Assembly (NCBI GenBank): GCA_946622645.1
Contig: CAMOQF010000009.1
Coordinates: forward strand, 1-37,720
Direction of reading: 5' to 3'
Length of the DNA stretch: 37,720 bases
Source: an uncultured Blautia sp.
Lineage (GTDB): Bacteria; Bacillota; Clostridia; Lachnospirales; Lachnospiraceae
Within the stretch, counting starts at the first letter, position 1. Every line of letters begins with the position of its first letter. The translations under genes and the position numbers were made by a program. Below, in pieces: positions 18,378 through 27,909 of this stretch. Under the pieces are notes generated by a model, which did no database searches, had not been told where the DNA came from, and worked only from the letters and a program-made list of their open reading frames with translations.

Positions 18378-19934
18378 TTAATAGAAACAGATGATGGGCA
18401 CATTGTATTCGATGATCGAATAGAGCGTCTGTGCGCTGTAATACGGCAGGTTGATGCATCCGTGCGAGCCGCCGTATATCCATCTGTCGCCGCCGAAATA
18501 CGGCTGCCAGTTGGCGTCATGGAAACCGATGCCGCCGTTGAAAGGCATCCAGTAGGTTACATGGGTCTCGTACTCATAAGTACCGTTCGGACGCATGGGT
18601 CCTCTCAGGACAGCCGGGCTGCTCTTGCTGTACAGCTTGTATACGCCCGACGGCGTGGTCCGGGTCGGATCCACCTTCATTCCGGAGACGATGGGAGAAT
18701 CAAAGATCAGAGCGCCGTCTTTATAGTAGTACATATACTGGAAGCTCAGATCCACTTCGATGTAGGTGTTGCCGAAGTCATTGTAGCCATAGGAATTGGC
18801 TGTCATGATGTAATCCGGCGTCCGGGAGATCTGGCCGCCCTGACGGATCGCCTGGATCAGCGCTTCGGTCTCCGCCGCCTGGTCCATCAGCCATCCGTAG
18901 GCGCTTCCGTACACGTAGACCGTACGGCCGCTGGTGGCGTCGAACGGACGTTCCGTCCCTACGGTGTCGTATTTTTCCGCGAGGCCTGCGACATACTGAC
19001 GCACATGCTCCCGGAACGAAGCTTCGTCATCGATCAGCTGACCTTTCTCGTCAAACTGCAGCCAGGAGCGGATGGTAGAACCATCCAGCGTCTCGGTGGC
19101 ATCTCCGAAGGTGTAGGTGATGCTGGCGTTGGCCATATTGTTGTAGGCTTCCACCGTCTCCTGCAGTTCCTCGCTCTCGCTGGTCAGGTCAGCCGCTTTG
19201 TAGACCGACGGTTCCGACCCCAGATCGATCTGGGTGTCCTCTCCCGAGATGGCCTGGCTCAGCGCCTGGTAGGCGGATTTCAGGATCAGTTCGCTTCCTT
19301 CGGTCTCCGGAACGATCTCGAACCGGTCGTTCTGAAAGGCAACGTAGGCGTTTTCCGGTTCGATCTGATTTTCCTCCTGGGCGGCGTCCAGCGAACGGAT
19401 CTCGTCCTGCAGGAGTTTTTTATCAAAGGTCGCCTTGGTCGCTATGGTGTAGCTGCGTTTCTGGTAAAGACCGGTGATCCATTCGTAAGGCTTCTGTTCT
19501 TTTAAAAGCTTGAGGATCTCTCCCTGGGAGGCATATTTGTAATTGATGTCTTCCCCGTCGATGGTCTGCGGCTGCACGTTGCGGGCCTGGATCGTGATCC
19601 GGTAGTCTTCCACCTGATCCGCGATCGCTTTTTCGGCGGCGATCGCCGTCATCCCCGAACAGTCGATACCGTTGATGGTCGTCCCCTCAAAGAACCGGCC
19701 TGAGTAATAGTAGGTCATCAGACCGTAAGCTGCTCCTGTGATGACGCAGAACATTGCCAGAATCAGGCCGGCAGCCTGAAACCCCTTCTTGACTTTGGCA
19801 TGTCTGCCCTCTTCGGGCACCGGAGGCGCCACCGGCGCTTCAAAATACTCTGCATCCTGCACATAGACGACTCTTCCGGGGCGTGCGGACTTCTGCACCT
19901 CGGTCCTGGAAGAGCCCTTGGTATCTTTTTTCAT
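18378..19934 (-). CDS. L,D-transpeptidase (YkuD) with N-terminal TM and peptidoglycan-binding-4-type domains
   Basis: Catalytic motif GGSHGCINLPYYSAQTLYSI; N-terminal AAGLILAMFCVITGAAYGL TM; STINGIDCSGMT-type VanW/PG_binding_4 region. Confidence 0.9.
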   Translation of the reverse strand: MKKDTKGSSRTEVQKSARPGRVVYVQDAEYFEAPVAPPVPEEGRHAKVKKGFQAAGLILAMFCVITGAAYGLMTYYYSGRFFEGTTINGIDCSGMTAIAAEKAIADQVEDYRITIQARNVQPQTIDGEDINYKYASQGEILKLLKEQKPYEWITGLYQKRSYTIATKATFDKKLLQDEIRSLDAAQEENQIEPENAYVAFQNDRFEIVPETEGSELILKSAYQALSQAISGEDTQIDLGSEPSVYKAADLTSESEELQETVEAYNNMANASITYTFGDATETLDGSTIRSWLQFDEKGQLIDDEASFREHVRQYVAGLAEKYDTVGTERPFDATSGRTVYVYGSAYGWLMDQAAETEALIQAIRQGGQISRTPDYIMTANSYGYNDFGNTYIEVDLSFQYMYYYKDGALIFDSPIVSGMKVDPTRTTPSGVYKLYSKSSPAVLRGPMRPNGTYEYETHVTYWMPFNGGIGFHDANWQPYFGGDRWIYGGSHGCINLPYYSAQTLYSIIEYNVPIICFY

Positions 19935-19958
19935 GCAACAAGCTCCCCTTACTGTAAA

Positions 19959-21500
19959 TTACTCGGTGATCAGAAGGGATTTTCCGGTCATTTCGGACGG
20001 CTGTTCCATCCCCATCAGTTCTAACAGGGTCGGGACGATATCCGCCAGGACGCCGTTTTCGCGAAGCCTGTATTTCGGATCCGCGTTCACCAGGATGAAG
20101 GGAACCGGATTGGTGGTGTGGGCCGTGTGCGGCTCACCAGTGGTGTAATCCACCATCTGTTCGCAGTTTCCGTGATCCGCGCAGATAAAGAGCTGTCCGT
20201 CCACCTCTTTGATCGCTTCGACGGTCCTGCCGACGCAGGCGTCCACGGTCTCCACCGCTTTTACAGCCGCGTCGATCACGCCGGTATGGCCGACCATATC
20301 GGGATTCGCGAAGTTGATGATGATCACGTCATATTTGCCGGAACGGATGGCCTCTGTCAGGCGGTCGCAGACCTCCGGAGCGCTCATCTCCGGCTGCAGG
20401 TCATAGGTGGGCACCTTCGGCGATTTGACCAGGATACGGTCCTCGCCTTCGTTTGGTTCTTCCACGCCGCCGTTAAAGAAGAAGGTCACATGGGCATATT
20501 TTTCGGTCTCGGCGATGCGGGCCTGCGTCATCTTGTGAGCGGCCAGGTATTCGCCGAAGGTATTGCTGAGGGAGACCTTTTTGAAGGCGATCAGCTTGTT
20601 GGGGATGGTGGGATCATAGTCCGTAAAGCAGACGTATGTAAGAGGAATGCGTCTTTCACGGGCAAATCCCTTAAAGTCGTCGTCACAGAACGCTCGGGTG
20701 ATCTCTCTTGCGCGGTCCGGACGGAAGTTGAAGAATACGATGGAGTCATTGTCCGAGATCACGGTGACCGGCTTTCCGTCTTTTTCGATCACGGTCGGAA
20801 GGACGAATTCATCCGTTACGCCTTCGTCATAGGAAGCCTGCACTGCCTCGGCAGCGTCGGTGCCTCTGACGCCTTCTCCTTTTGTCAGAGCGGCAAAGGC
20901 TTTTTCCACACGGTCCCAGCGGTTGTCGCGATCCATCGCATAGTAACGGCCGGAGACCACGCCGATCTGTCCGACGCCGATCTTTTTCATCTCGGCCTGA
21001 AGCGCTTCGATATAGCTCTTTCCGGAAGCCGGCGGTGTGTCGCGGCCGTCCAGGAAGCAGTGTACAAAGACCTTGTCGAGCCCTTCTCTTTTGGCCATCT
21101 CCAGAAGGCCGTACAGATGGGTGTTGTGGCTGTGGACGCCGCCGTCCGACAGAAGCCCCATAAAGTGGATCTGCGAATTGTTTTCTTTGGCGTTTTTCAT
21201 GGCAGCGAGGAGGGCTTCATTTTTGAAGAAGTCTCCATCCTGGATCTCTTTGGTGATCCGGGTCAGTTCCTGATACACAATGCGGCCGGCGCCCATGTTC
21301 AGATGACCCACCTCGGAGTTGCCCATCTGTCCGTCCGGAAGGCCCACGGCAAGGCCGCTTGCATATCCTTTGACAAAAGGATATTCCTTCATCAGATTGT
21401 CCAGCACGGGCGTTTTGGCCAGATAGACCGAATTGGCTTCAGGATTGTCGTTCAGTCCGAATCCGTCCATGATCATCAGCACTGTTGGTCTTTTACTCAT
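19959..21500 (-). CDS. gpmI: 2,3-bisphosphoglycerate-independent phosphoglycerate mutase
   Basis: VLMIMDGFGLND, LPDGQMGNSEVGHLNMGAGRIVYQELTRI, HCFLDGRDTPP, FICADHGNCEQMVD. Confidence 0.97.
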   Translation of the reverse strand: MSKRPTVLMIMDGFGLNDNPEANSVYLAKTPVLDNLMKEYPFVKGYASGLAVGLPDGQMGNSEVGHLNMGAGRIVYQELTRITKEIQDGDFFKNEALLAAMKNAKENNSQIHFMGLLSDGGVHSHNTHLYGLLEMAKREGLDKVFVHCFLDGRDTPPASGKSYIEALQAEMKKIGVGQIGVVSGRYYAMDRDNRWDRVEKAFAALTKGEGVRGTDAAEAVQASYDEGVTDEFVLPTVIEKDGKPVTVISDNDSIVFFNFRPDRAREITRAFCDDDFKGFARERRIPLTYVCFTDYDPTIPNKLIAFKKVSLSNTFGEYLAAHKMTQARIAETEKYAHVTFFFNGGVEEPNEGEDRILVKSPKVPTYDLQPEMSAPEVCDRLTEAIRSGKYDVIIINFANPDMVGHTGVIDAAVKAVETVDACVGRTVEAIKEVDGQLFICADHGNCEQMVDYTTGEPHTAHTTNPVPFILVNADPKYRLRENGVLADIVPTLLELMGMEQPSEMTGKSLLITE

Positions 21501-21583
21501 ATCATTCTCCTTTTATGCAGACTGCCTTTCGGCACAGGGTTACATAATATCCTATACTATAGTATACAATTATCGTCCGTTTT

Positions 21584-23779
21584 TCAATCTTTATTTTCGG
21601 AATCTTCTGATTCGAGCTCTTCAGCCGGCTCCGCGGGGATAAACACGCGTCCGCTGGTCTTCTTTTCCTGCAGGATACGGGCTGCCTCGGTGGCTTCGCG
21701 GCAGAATTCCATCTGGGAATTGATCGGGGTCTTTCCTCTCCGGTCCGCTTTGATATAGTTGCCGTCCGGCTGCAGCAGGTGCGCTTTTACGTTATCCTGG
21801 AACTCCAGGTCCAGGATATGCAGAAGCTCTTTTTTGATATCCTCGTCCTCCACAGGGAAGACGATCTCCACGCGGCGGTCCAGGTTTCGCGGCATCCAGT
21901 CCGCGCTGCCCATGTAGACCTCCTCGTTTCCGCCGTTATAGAAATAGAAGATCCGGGCATGCTCCAGGAAATTGCCGACGATGGAACGTACCTGGATGTT
22001 CTCCGAGACGCCGGGAACACCCACCTTGAGGCAGCAGATACCGCGGACAAGGAGCTGTATCTTCACTCCGCAGGAGGAAGCGTGGCACAGGGCCGACATG
22101 ATCACCGGATCACAGAGGGAATTCATCTTCGCCGTGATGGCGGCCGGAATGCCTTTGAGGGCGTTCTGCGCTTCCCGGCGGATCAGCTTCAGGAACCGGT
22201 CTTTCATCCAGATGGGGGCGACGATCAGCTTGTTCCAGTGCCTGGGCTCCGAATAACCGGAGAGCATGTTGAACACGGCGGTCGCGTCCTCCCCGATCCG
22301 CTCATCGCAGGTAAAGATGCCGCAGTCCGTGTAAAGCCTTGCCGTGGAGTCGTTGTAGTTTCCGGTAGCCAGATGGACATAGCGGCGGATGCCGGTCTCT
22401 TCCCTTCTGACCACGAGGGTGATCTTACTGTGGGTCTTCAGGCCTACCAGGCCGTAGATCACGTGGCAGCCTGCTTTTTCAAGCTTCTGCGCCCAGACAA
22501 TGTTGTTTTCCTCGTCAAAGCGGGCTTTCAGTTCCACCAGGACCGAGACCTGCTTGCCGTTCTCGGCCGCCTGCGCCAGCGCCGCGATGATGGGCGAATT
22601 GCCGCTGACACGGTACAGGGTCTGCTTGATGGCCAGGACATCCGGGTCCTTTGCGGACTGGCGGATAAAGTTGACGACCGGGTCAAAACTCATGTAGGGA
22701 TGATGCAGAAAGACATCCTTCTCCTTGATCACGTCGTAGATGCTCTTGTCGTTCTGGAAGGGGAGGACCGGGGCCGGCGTATACTTCGGCTCTTTGTACT
22801 GCTCGTAACCCTCCGTTCCATAGACCTTCATAAGATAGGTCAGATCCAGGGGACCGTTGATCTGGAAGATGTCGTCGTCCTTGATGCTGAATTCTTCCAC
22901 CAGCACCTGCAGCAGACGGCTGTCGATGTTCTCTTCCACCTCCAGGCGGATCACCTCGCCCCACTGACGCTTTTTCAGCTGCTTCTGGATCTCCACCAGA
23001 AGATCCTCCGCCTCGTCCTCGTCGATGGTCAGGTCGGCGTTCCGCATAATGCGGTACGGGTGGGCGCAGACAACACTGTTGCTGAGGAACAGCTTTCCGA
23101 TGTTCCGTTCGATGATCTGTTCCAGCAGGATCACGTTGGTGTCACCGGTCTTATCGGACGGAAGGATGACCACGCGCGGCAGTACGGAAGGCACCTGTAC
23201 CGTGGCGAATTCCAGCACCTCTTTTCCCTTTTTGTTCTTTTTGGAGATCAGGGCACCGATGTTCAGCGTCTTGTTCCGGATCAGCGGGAAAGGTCTGGAC
23301 GAATCCATGGCCATGGGCGTCAGCACCGGATACACATTGTCCTCAAAATACCGGTCTACAAACGCCTGCTGTTTCGGATTCAGGCTCTCGTGGCTCAGGA
23401 TCAGATGCATCCCTGCCTTTTCGAGCGCCGGAAGGAGCGATTTGTTGAGGGTCTGGTACTGCTGCCTGACCAGTTCGTGTGTCTGGGCGCTGATCTCCTT
23501 CAGCTGTTCTTTGGATGAAAGACCGGCGATGTCAGTCTTGGCATAGCCTGCATGCACCTGGTCCTTCAGGGAAGCGACACGCACCATAAAGAACTCATCC
23601 AGGTTGGACGCGGTAATGCTCAAAAATTTCAGTCTTTCAAACAGAGGAAGGTTTTTATCTTTTGCTTCCGAGAGCACCCGTTCGTCAAATTTGAGCCAGC
23701 TCAGCTCCCGGTTGACAAAATACTCCGGTTTTTCAAAACTTTTGATCTCTTTTTTATATTCCATCACATCATCCCCCAA
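21584..23779 (-). CDS. ppk1: Polyphosphate kinase 1 (RNA degradosome polyphosphate kinase)
   Basis: YFVNRELSWLKFDERVLSEA, TPMAMDSSRPFPLIRNKTLNIG, VLVELKARFDEENNIVWAQKLEKAGCHVIYGLVGLKTHSKI, VHLATGNYN. Confidence 0.96.
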   Translation of the reverse strand: MGDDVMEYKKEIKSFEKPEYFVNRELSWLKFDERVLSEAKDKNLPLFERLKFLSITASNLDEFFMVRVASLKDQVHAGYAKTDIAGLSSKEQLKEISAQTHELVRQQYQTLNKSLLPALEKAGMHLILSHESLNPKQQAFVDRYFEDNVYPVLTPMAMDSSRPFPLIRNKTLNIGALISKKNKKGKEVLEFATVQVPSVLPRVVILPSDKTGDTNVILLEQIIERNIGKLFLSNSVVCAHPYRIMRNADLTIDEDEAEDLLVEIQKQLKKRQWGEVIRLEVEENIDSRLLQVLVEEFSIKDDDIFQINGPLDLTYLMKVYGTEGYEQYKEPKYTPAPVLPFQNDKSIYDVIKEKDVFLHHPYMSFDPVVNFIRQSAKDPDVLAIKQTLYRVSGNSPIIAALAQAAENGKQVSVLVELKARFDEENNIVWAQKLEKAGCHVIYGLVGLKTHSKITLVVRREETGIRRYVHLATGNYNDSTARLYTDCGIFTCDERIGEDATAVFNMLSGYSEPRHWNKLIVAPIWMKDRFLKLIRREAQNALKGIPAAITAKMNSLCDPVIMSALCHASSCGVKIQLLVRGICCLKVGVPGVSENIQVRSIVGNFLEHARIFYFYNGGNEEVYMGSADWMPRNLDRRVEIVFPVEDEDIKKELLHILDLEFQDNVKAHLLQPDGNYIKADRRGKTPINSQMEFCREATEAARILQEKKTSGRVFIPAEPAEELESEDSENKD

Positions 23780-23787
23780 GACAGTTT

Positions 23788-25326
23788 TTATGCCTTCTTC
23801 TTTCTTTTGAGGATCAGCCTGATCCCGAACACTTCTTCAAAAAAGTCCACTTTGTCTTTCAGAAGGCCAAGCTCCAGCGAAAGATCCATGGTGGAATCCA
23901 GCGTCAGCTCCAGGACCCGGTCCTTCAGGACGGCCTTGATGCCTTCCACCTTCTGGTAATGGCTGCGGTCCATGGCGTTGGCAAGCCGCAGGATGGCTGC
24001 GAGCCTTGCGATCATCAGGTACTGATCCCGGTCTACCACCAGATCCCTCTCATACTCCGAGGAATACTTGAATTCCGCGTTGTTGTAGCGGACCGCGCTC
24101 GCGATGATGTGCCGCTCTTTGGTGGAAAGACCGATCACCTCGGTGGACATGATGATCTGATAGGAGCATTCCGAGACTTCTCCCATGCTGATGTACTTGC
24201 CCACATCGTGCAGCTGAACGGCGATCTGCAGAAGAAGCCGCTCCCGGCTTCCCATGCCGTGCATCTTTTTGGTGCTGTCAAAGATCGCCAGCGCCAGAGC
24301 TGTGGTCCCCTGGATATGGTTTTTGCCGGAGGAATATCTCTTTGCAATGTTCCGGGACGCGACCAGGATGTCGTTTTCAAAATTGTGGGCGCTCCTGATG
24401 AACTTTTTCCGCTCCGCGAAATCGTAGGCGATCCCGTCCAGGAGCGATACGCCCGGCATCCACAGGGACTCCGCGTTGAAGATATCCATGAAGTTTTTGC
24501 AGATGACCATGGTAGGAACGGCAAGGGACGCGTATTCCTCATCGATCTCCATCTCCTCCGCGAGCTGGCTGGTCGATTTATGCACGATCGCCTCGTAGCG
24601 TTTTTCGAACTCCGCGCGGGTGATGATGCGGTCCTGCAGATCCTCCCGGAAGATGGTGTCTGTCAGGAAGTCGCCCATCAGGATCAGGTTCTTGATGTCC
24701 CTGTCCTTCAGATACAGCCGCGAAAAGCTCATCAGATCGTTCCGGATGAACTCCTGGACCAGCTGGTCATAATGGATGGTGGTCTTTTCGAGCTCCTTCA
24801 GCCTTTCCCGGATCCGGAGGGACCCCATCTTCAGGTTCTGTGTCGTCACCAGCGCGTCCTTATCAAACAGGGAGACCTGAAGCGAACCGCCGCCCACATC
24901 CATGATGGCCGTGCCCTTCTGGATGATCTTTTTAAAGCCTGCTTCGATGGCGGCGATGGATTTATATCCAAGGAAATGCTGCTCGGAGTTGCTCAGGATC
25001 TCGATCCGGATGCCGGACCTCTGAAAGATCTGTTCCACCACGATCACGGGGTTGATGAGTTCCCTGAACGCGCTGTGGGCGCAGGCGCGGTATTCTTCCG
25101 CAGCGAACTCCTTCATGATCCTCTGGAAATCCAGCAGGATCTCGCAAAGGGCGTCCACCATGTCCGGAGAAAGCTTGCCCGTGGAATAAGCATCGTTCCC
25201 CAGCACCAGGGGGAAGCGTACGTCCGTCAGCTCCCTGAAGCCGATCTTCTGGGACAGTTCGAATATCTTCATCGATACCTCGTAGGATCCGATATCGATG
25301 GCTGCAAAGGTTTTTACTGCCATGGA
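23788..25326 (-). CDS. Ppx/GppA phosphatase with C-terminal HD-like domain (exopolyphosphatase family)
   Basis: FAAIDIGSYEVSMKIFEL, GTAIMDVGGGSLQVSLFD, QLHDVGKYISMGEVSECS..STEVIGLSTKERHIIASAVRYN. Start taken at MAVKTF; the ORF-track start is 25344. Confidence 0.9.
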   Translation of the reverse strand, partial: SMAVKTFAAIDIGSYEVSMKIFELSQKIGFRELTDVRFPLVLGNDAYSTGKLSPDMVDALCEILLDFQRIMKEFAAEEYRACAHSAFRELINPVIVVEQIFQRSGIRIEILSNSEQHFLGYKSIAAIEAGFKKIIQKGTAIMDVGGGSLQVSLFDKDALVTTQNLKMGSLRIRERLKELEKTTIHYDQLVQEFIRNDLMSFSRLYLKDRDIKNLILMGDFLTDTIFREDLQDRIITRAEFEKRYEAIVHKSTSQLAEEMEIDEEYASLAVPTMVICKNFMDIFNAESLWMPGVSLLDGIAYDFAERKKFIRSAHNFENDILVASRNIAKRYSSGKNHIQGTTALALAIFDSTKKMHGMGSRERLLLQIAVQLHDVGKYISMGEVSECSYQIIMSTEVIGLSTKERHIIASAVRYNNAEFKYSSEYERDLVVDRDQYLMIARLAAILRLANAMDRSHYQKVEGIKAVLKDRVLELTLDSTMDLSLELGLLKDKVDFFEEVFGIRLILKRKKKA

Positions 25327-25361
25327 ATTCTCCTTCCTGATCATTTTCCGCTGTATCGCGC

Positions 25362-26504
25362 TTAATAATTACCAAGGATCCGCAGTTTTAATGCTTCCGC
25401 CTCCAGGCCGCGGAGGGCGCAGATCACCGCGCTGTCCGTGAGGCTCCCCTCAAAGTCCACAAAAAAGCGGTACTCCCAGGTCTTTCCCGGGACAGGCCTG
25501 GATTCGATCCTGGTCATGTTCAGGCTGTTGTAATTGATATGGGAGATCATATTGTACAGAGAGCCGCTCTCATGCGGCAGTTCAAAGCACACGCCGACTC
25601 TCGAGGCTCCCTTCTGATATACCGGGAGACGGCTCACAATGATAAACCGCGTGGAATTCTCCTGGCTGCTGCAGATGTTTTCGGCCAGTACCGAAAGGCC
25701 GTAGACCTCTCCTGCTTCCCGGCTCGCGATGGCCGCCTGGCGGATGTCCCGGTCCTCCGACACCTTCTTGGCCGCTCCGGCCGTGTTTACGTATTTTTCT
25801 TCCTCCCACTCGGGATGGCTCTCCAGATAAGCCCTGCACTGGGCGAGCCCCTGCGGGTGAGAGATCACTTTTGTGATGGAAGAAAGATCCGCCCCGGGCA
25901 GTCCCAGCAGAACATGCCTGACCCGGATCACCTGTTCTCCGACAATGTGCAGCTCATAATCCATCAGCAGGTCGTAGATATCCCCCACGATGCCGGCTGT
26001 GCTGTTCTCGATGGGAAGCACGGCGTAGTCCGCCCGCCCGAGCGATACCTCTTCCATGGCGTCCCGCCAGGTCCGCACATGGTAGCTTTTGATATCCGGC
26101 GGAAAGTACTCCCGCATGGCGGCGTAGCTGTACGCGCCCTCCAGTCCCTGAAAGACTACCCGGACATTCTCCAGCGGAAGTCTGTCCACGAAGGTGATCC
26201 CTTCGTTTTCGGAGATCCCCGCTTCCGTCAGCATCTGATACTGTCTTTTGCGGCTGATGGCCATGATCTGGCGGAAAAGCTCTTTCTCTCCCAGCGCGTT
26301 GAACGCGCTGTCCGCCTTCTCGCTGACCTCGTTCAGCTTCTGCTGTTCCCGCGCGGGGTCCAGCACTTTCATTCCGTTTTTGATCTTGTATGCCGCGACT
26401 CTTTCCGAGACTTTCATCCGGCTCTCAAAAAGCCGGACGATCTCTTTGTCGATCTCATCTATCTGTTCTCTGTATTCAAGCAGTTCTGTGTGTTCTGTCT
26501 GCAT
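25362..26504 (-). CDS. pheA: Bifunctional chorismate mutase / prephenate dehydratase
   Basis: EYREQIDEIDKEIVRLFESRMKVSERVAAYK (CM), VVFQGLEGAYSYAAMREYF..., LPIENSTAGIVGDIYDLL, ACT-region ESRPVPGKTWEYRFFVDFEG. Start corrected to the ATG at 26502-26504. Confidence 0.95.
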   Translation of the reverse strand: MQTEHTELLEYREQIDEIDKEIVRLFESRMKVSERVAAYKIKNGMKVLDPAREQQKLNEVSEKADSAFNALGEKELFRQIMAISRKRQYQMLTEAGISENEGITFVDRLPLENVRVVFQGLEGAYSYAAMREYFPPDIKSYHVRTWRDAMEEVSLGRADYAVLPIENSTAGIVGDIYDLLMDYELHIVGEQVIRVRHVLLGLPGADLSSITKVISHPQGLAQCRAYLESHPEWEEEKYVNTAGAAKKVSEDRDIRQAAIASREAGEVYGLSVLAENICSSQENSTRFIIVSRLPVYQKGASRVGVCFELPHESGSLYNMISHINYNSLNMTRIESRPVPGKTWEYRFFVDFEGSLTDSAVICALRGLEAEALKLRILGNY

Positions 26505-27778
26505 TTTACGATCGTATCCTCCAGAATTCCCAAAAAAGAAAGCGTGCCGAAGCAGAGGATCACATCCTCTTCCTTCGCTTCGCGTATGGCGGCAAGCAGC
26601 GCTTCCCCGGGAGAACCGGCTGCCTGCGCCTGAATGCCGGACTGTTCCGCTTCCCGGCAAAGCGCTTCCGCGGGCAGCGATCTTTTGTTGCCCGGCGTTT
26701 CTGTCGCGTACATTTTTTTAACGCAGGGCGCCATGATCTCCAGGATCTTCTCATGATCCTTGTCCGAAAAGACCGCCATGACCACGATGAACCTTTTCCG
26801 CGGGAACACTTTTTCCATCGTCTCCCGCAGGCGCATGGCTCCCGGCGGATTATGAGCGCCGTCTACGATGACCCATGGTTTTTGCAGCAGCACCTGACAT
26901 CTTCCCGGCCAGGCGGCTTGCGAAAGCCCCTGCTGTACCGCAGAGTCCGTCACAGGCAGTCCAAGGCTTTTCAGTATCCAGGCGGCTTCCAGAGACAGGA
27001 TCGCGTTGTCTTTCTGGTAGGCTCCCATGAGCGGCAGCCGGTATTCGCATCCCCGATACCGGAACACCTGTCCGTCCGTATCGAGAGATATCGTTTCTGA
27101 CCTGTGCTGGTCAGCAACTGTCAGCGGACTGTCCTTCTCCCTGCAGGCTTTCAGGAGCACCTGCATGGCTTCCGGCGGCTGCTGTACGGTCACGACCGGG
27201 CATCCGGCTTTTATGATCCCGGCTTTTTTGCGGGCGATCTCTCCGAGCGAAGCGCCCAGCCACGCCGTATGATCCAGGCCGATCGAAGTGATCACCGACA
27301 GAAGCGGCTTGCTGATCAGATTGGTGGCATCGTCAATGCCTCCCATGCCCGTTTCCATCAGCACGATGTCACATTTTTCCTCTGCGAAAAAAAGCCAGGC
27401 TGCAGCCGTCTCGATCTCAAACGGCGTCGGATGGTTGAATCCGTCTTTCACCATCTCCTCCGTCGTCCCGGCGATCCGCGTGACGATGGACGCAAACTGT
27501 TCCCGGCTGACGGGATGTCCGTCCGCTTCCATCTTTTCGCGGTAGCTGTAGACCGAGGGCGAGGTGTACCTTCCGGTCTTCAGGTGCGCTTTCTGCAGAA
27601 TGCTGTACAAAAAAGCGATCACCGAGCCCTTGCCGTTGGTCCCGGCCACATGGACGATCTTCAGATCCTCCTGTACATTGCCGAGCCTGTTCATCAGCTC
27701 ACGGAGGGCATCCAGGTTCATTGGTCCGGCATATTTTTCGGCTTGTTCGATATAATTTCGGCTCTCCCGGTAATCCAT
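26459..27778 (-). CDS. folC: Folylpolyglutamate synthase / dihydrofolate synthase
   Basis: IVHVAGTNGKGSVIAFLYSILQKAHLKTGRYTSP, ETGMGGIDDATNLI, IGLDHTAWLG, VIVDGAHNPPGAMRL. Confidence 0.96.
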   Translation of the reverse strand: MDYRESRNYIEQAEKYAGPMNLDALRELMNRLGNVQEDLKIVHVAGTNGKGSVIAFLYSILQKAHLKTGRYTSPSVYSYREKMEADGHPVSREQFASIVTRIAGTTEEMVKDGFNHPTPFEIETAAAWLFFAEEKCDIVLMETGMGGIDDATNLISKPLLSVITSIGLDHTAWLGASLGEIARKKAGIIKAGCPVVTVQQPPEAMQVLLKACREKDSPLTVADQHRSETISLDTDGQVFRYRGCEYRLPLMGAYQKDNAILSLEAAWILKSLGLPVTDSAVQQGLSQAAWPGRCQVLLQKPWVIVDGAHNPPGAMRLRETMEKVFPRKRFIVVMAVFSDKDHEKILEIMAPCVKKMYATETPGNKRSLPAEALCREAEQSGIQAQAAGSPGEALLAAIREAKEEDVILCFGTLSFLGILEDTIVKCRQNTQNCLNTENR

Positions 27779-27805
27779 TTTCTTCCCGTACTCCTTCCAG
27801 TAAAA

Positions 27806-27834
27806 ATTATAATAAAAAAACGCCTGTTTTTCAA
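27806..27834 (-). promoter_or_regulatory. Promoter for folC: TTGAAA-17-TATAAT
   Basis: Minus strand TTGAAA (27829-27834), spacer AACAGGCGTTTTTTTAT, TATAAT (27806-27811). Confidence 0.75.
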
Positions 27835-27839
27835 GAGTA

Positions 27840-27868
27840 TTGACACCCTTGCGTCAAGAGTGTAACAT
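27840..27868 (+). promoter_or_regulatory. Promoter for pyrBI (TTGACA-17-TAACAT) with embedded inverted repeat ACACCCTTG-CGT-CAAGAGTGT
   Basis: TTGACA 27840-27845, TAACAT 27863-27868; dyad 27843-27863 fills the spacer. Confidence 0.75.
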
Positions 27869-27909
27869 GTTAAAGAAATCCGAGAAGAATTCTTTATGGA
27901 GGTTAACCC

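Noticed and set aside
17919-19505. 528-aa plus-strand ORF opposite L,D-transpeptidase and DUF3784
   Set aside because: Shadow ORF crossing a hairpin and two real genes; no motif.
20118-23518. Long plus-strand ORFs of 546 and 579 aa opposite gpmI and ppk1
   Set aside because: Antisense shadow ORFs produced by codon bias of the strongly supported minus-strand genes; translations are low-complexity, His/Asp/Val-rich and match no family.
23959-25365. 468-aa plus-strand ORF opposite the Ppx/GppA gene
   Set aside because: Antisense of a conserved gene; no family match.
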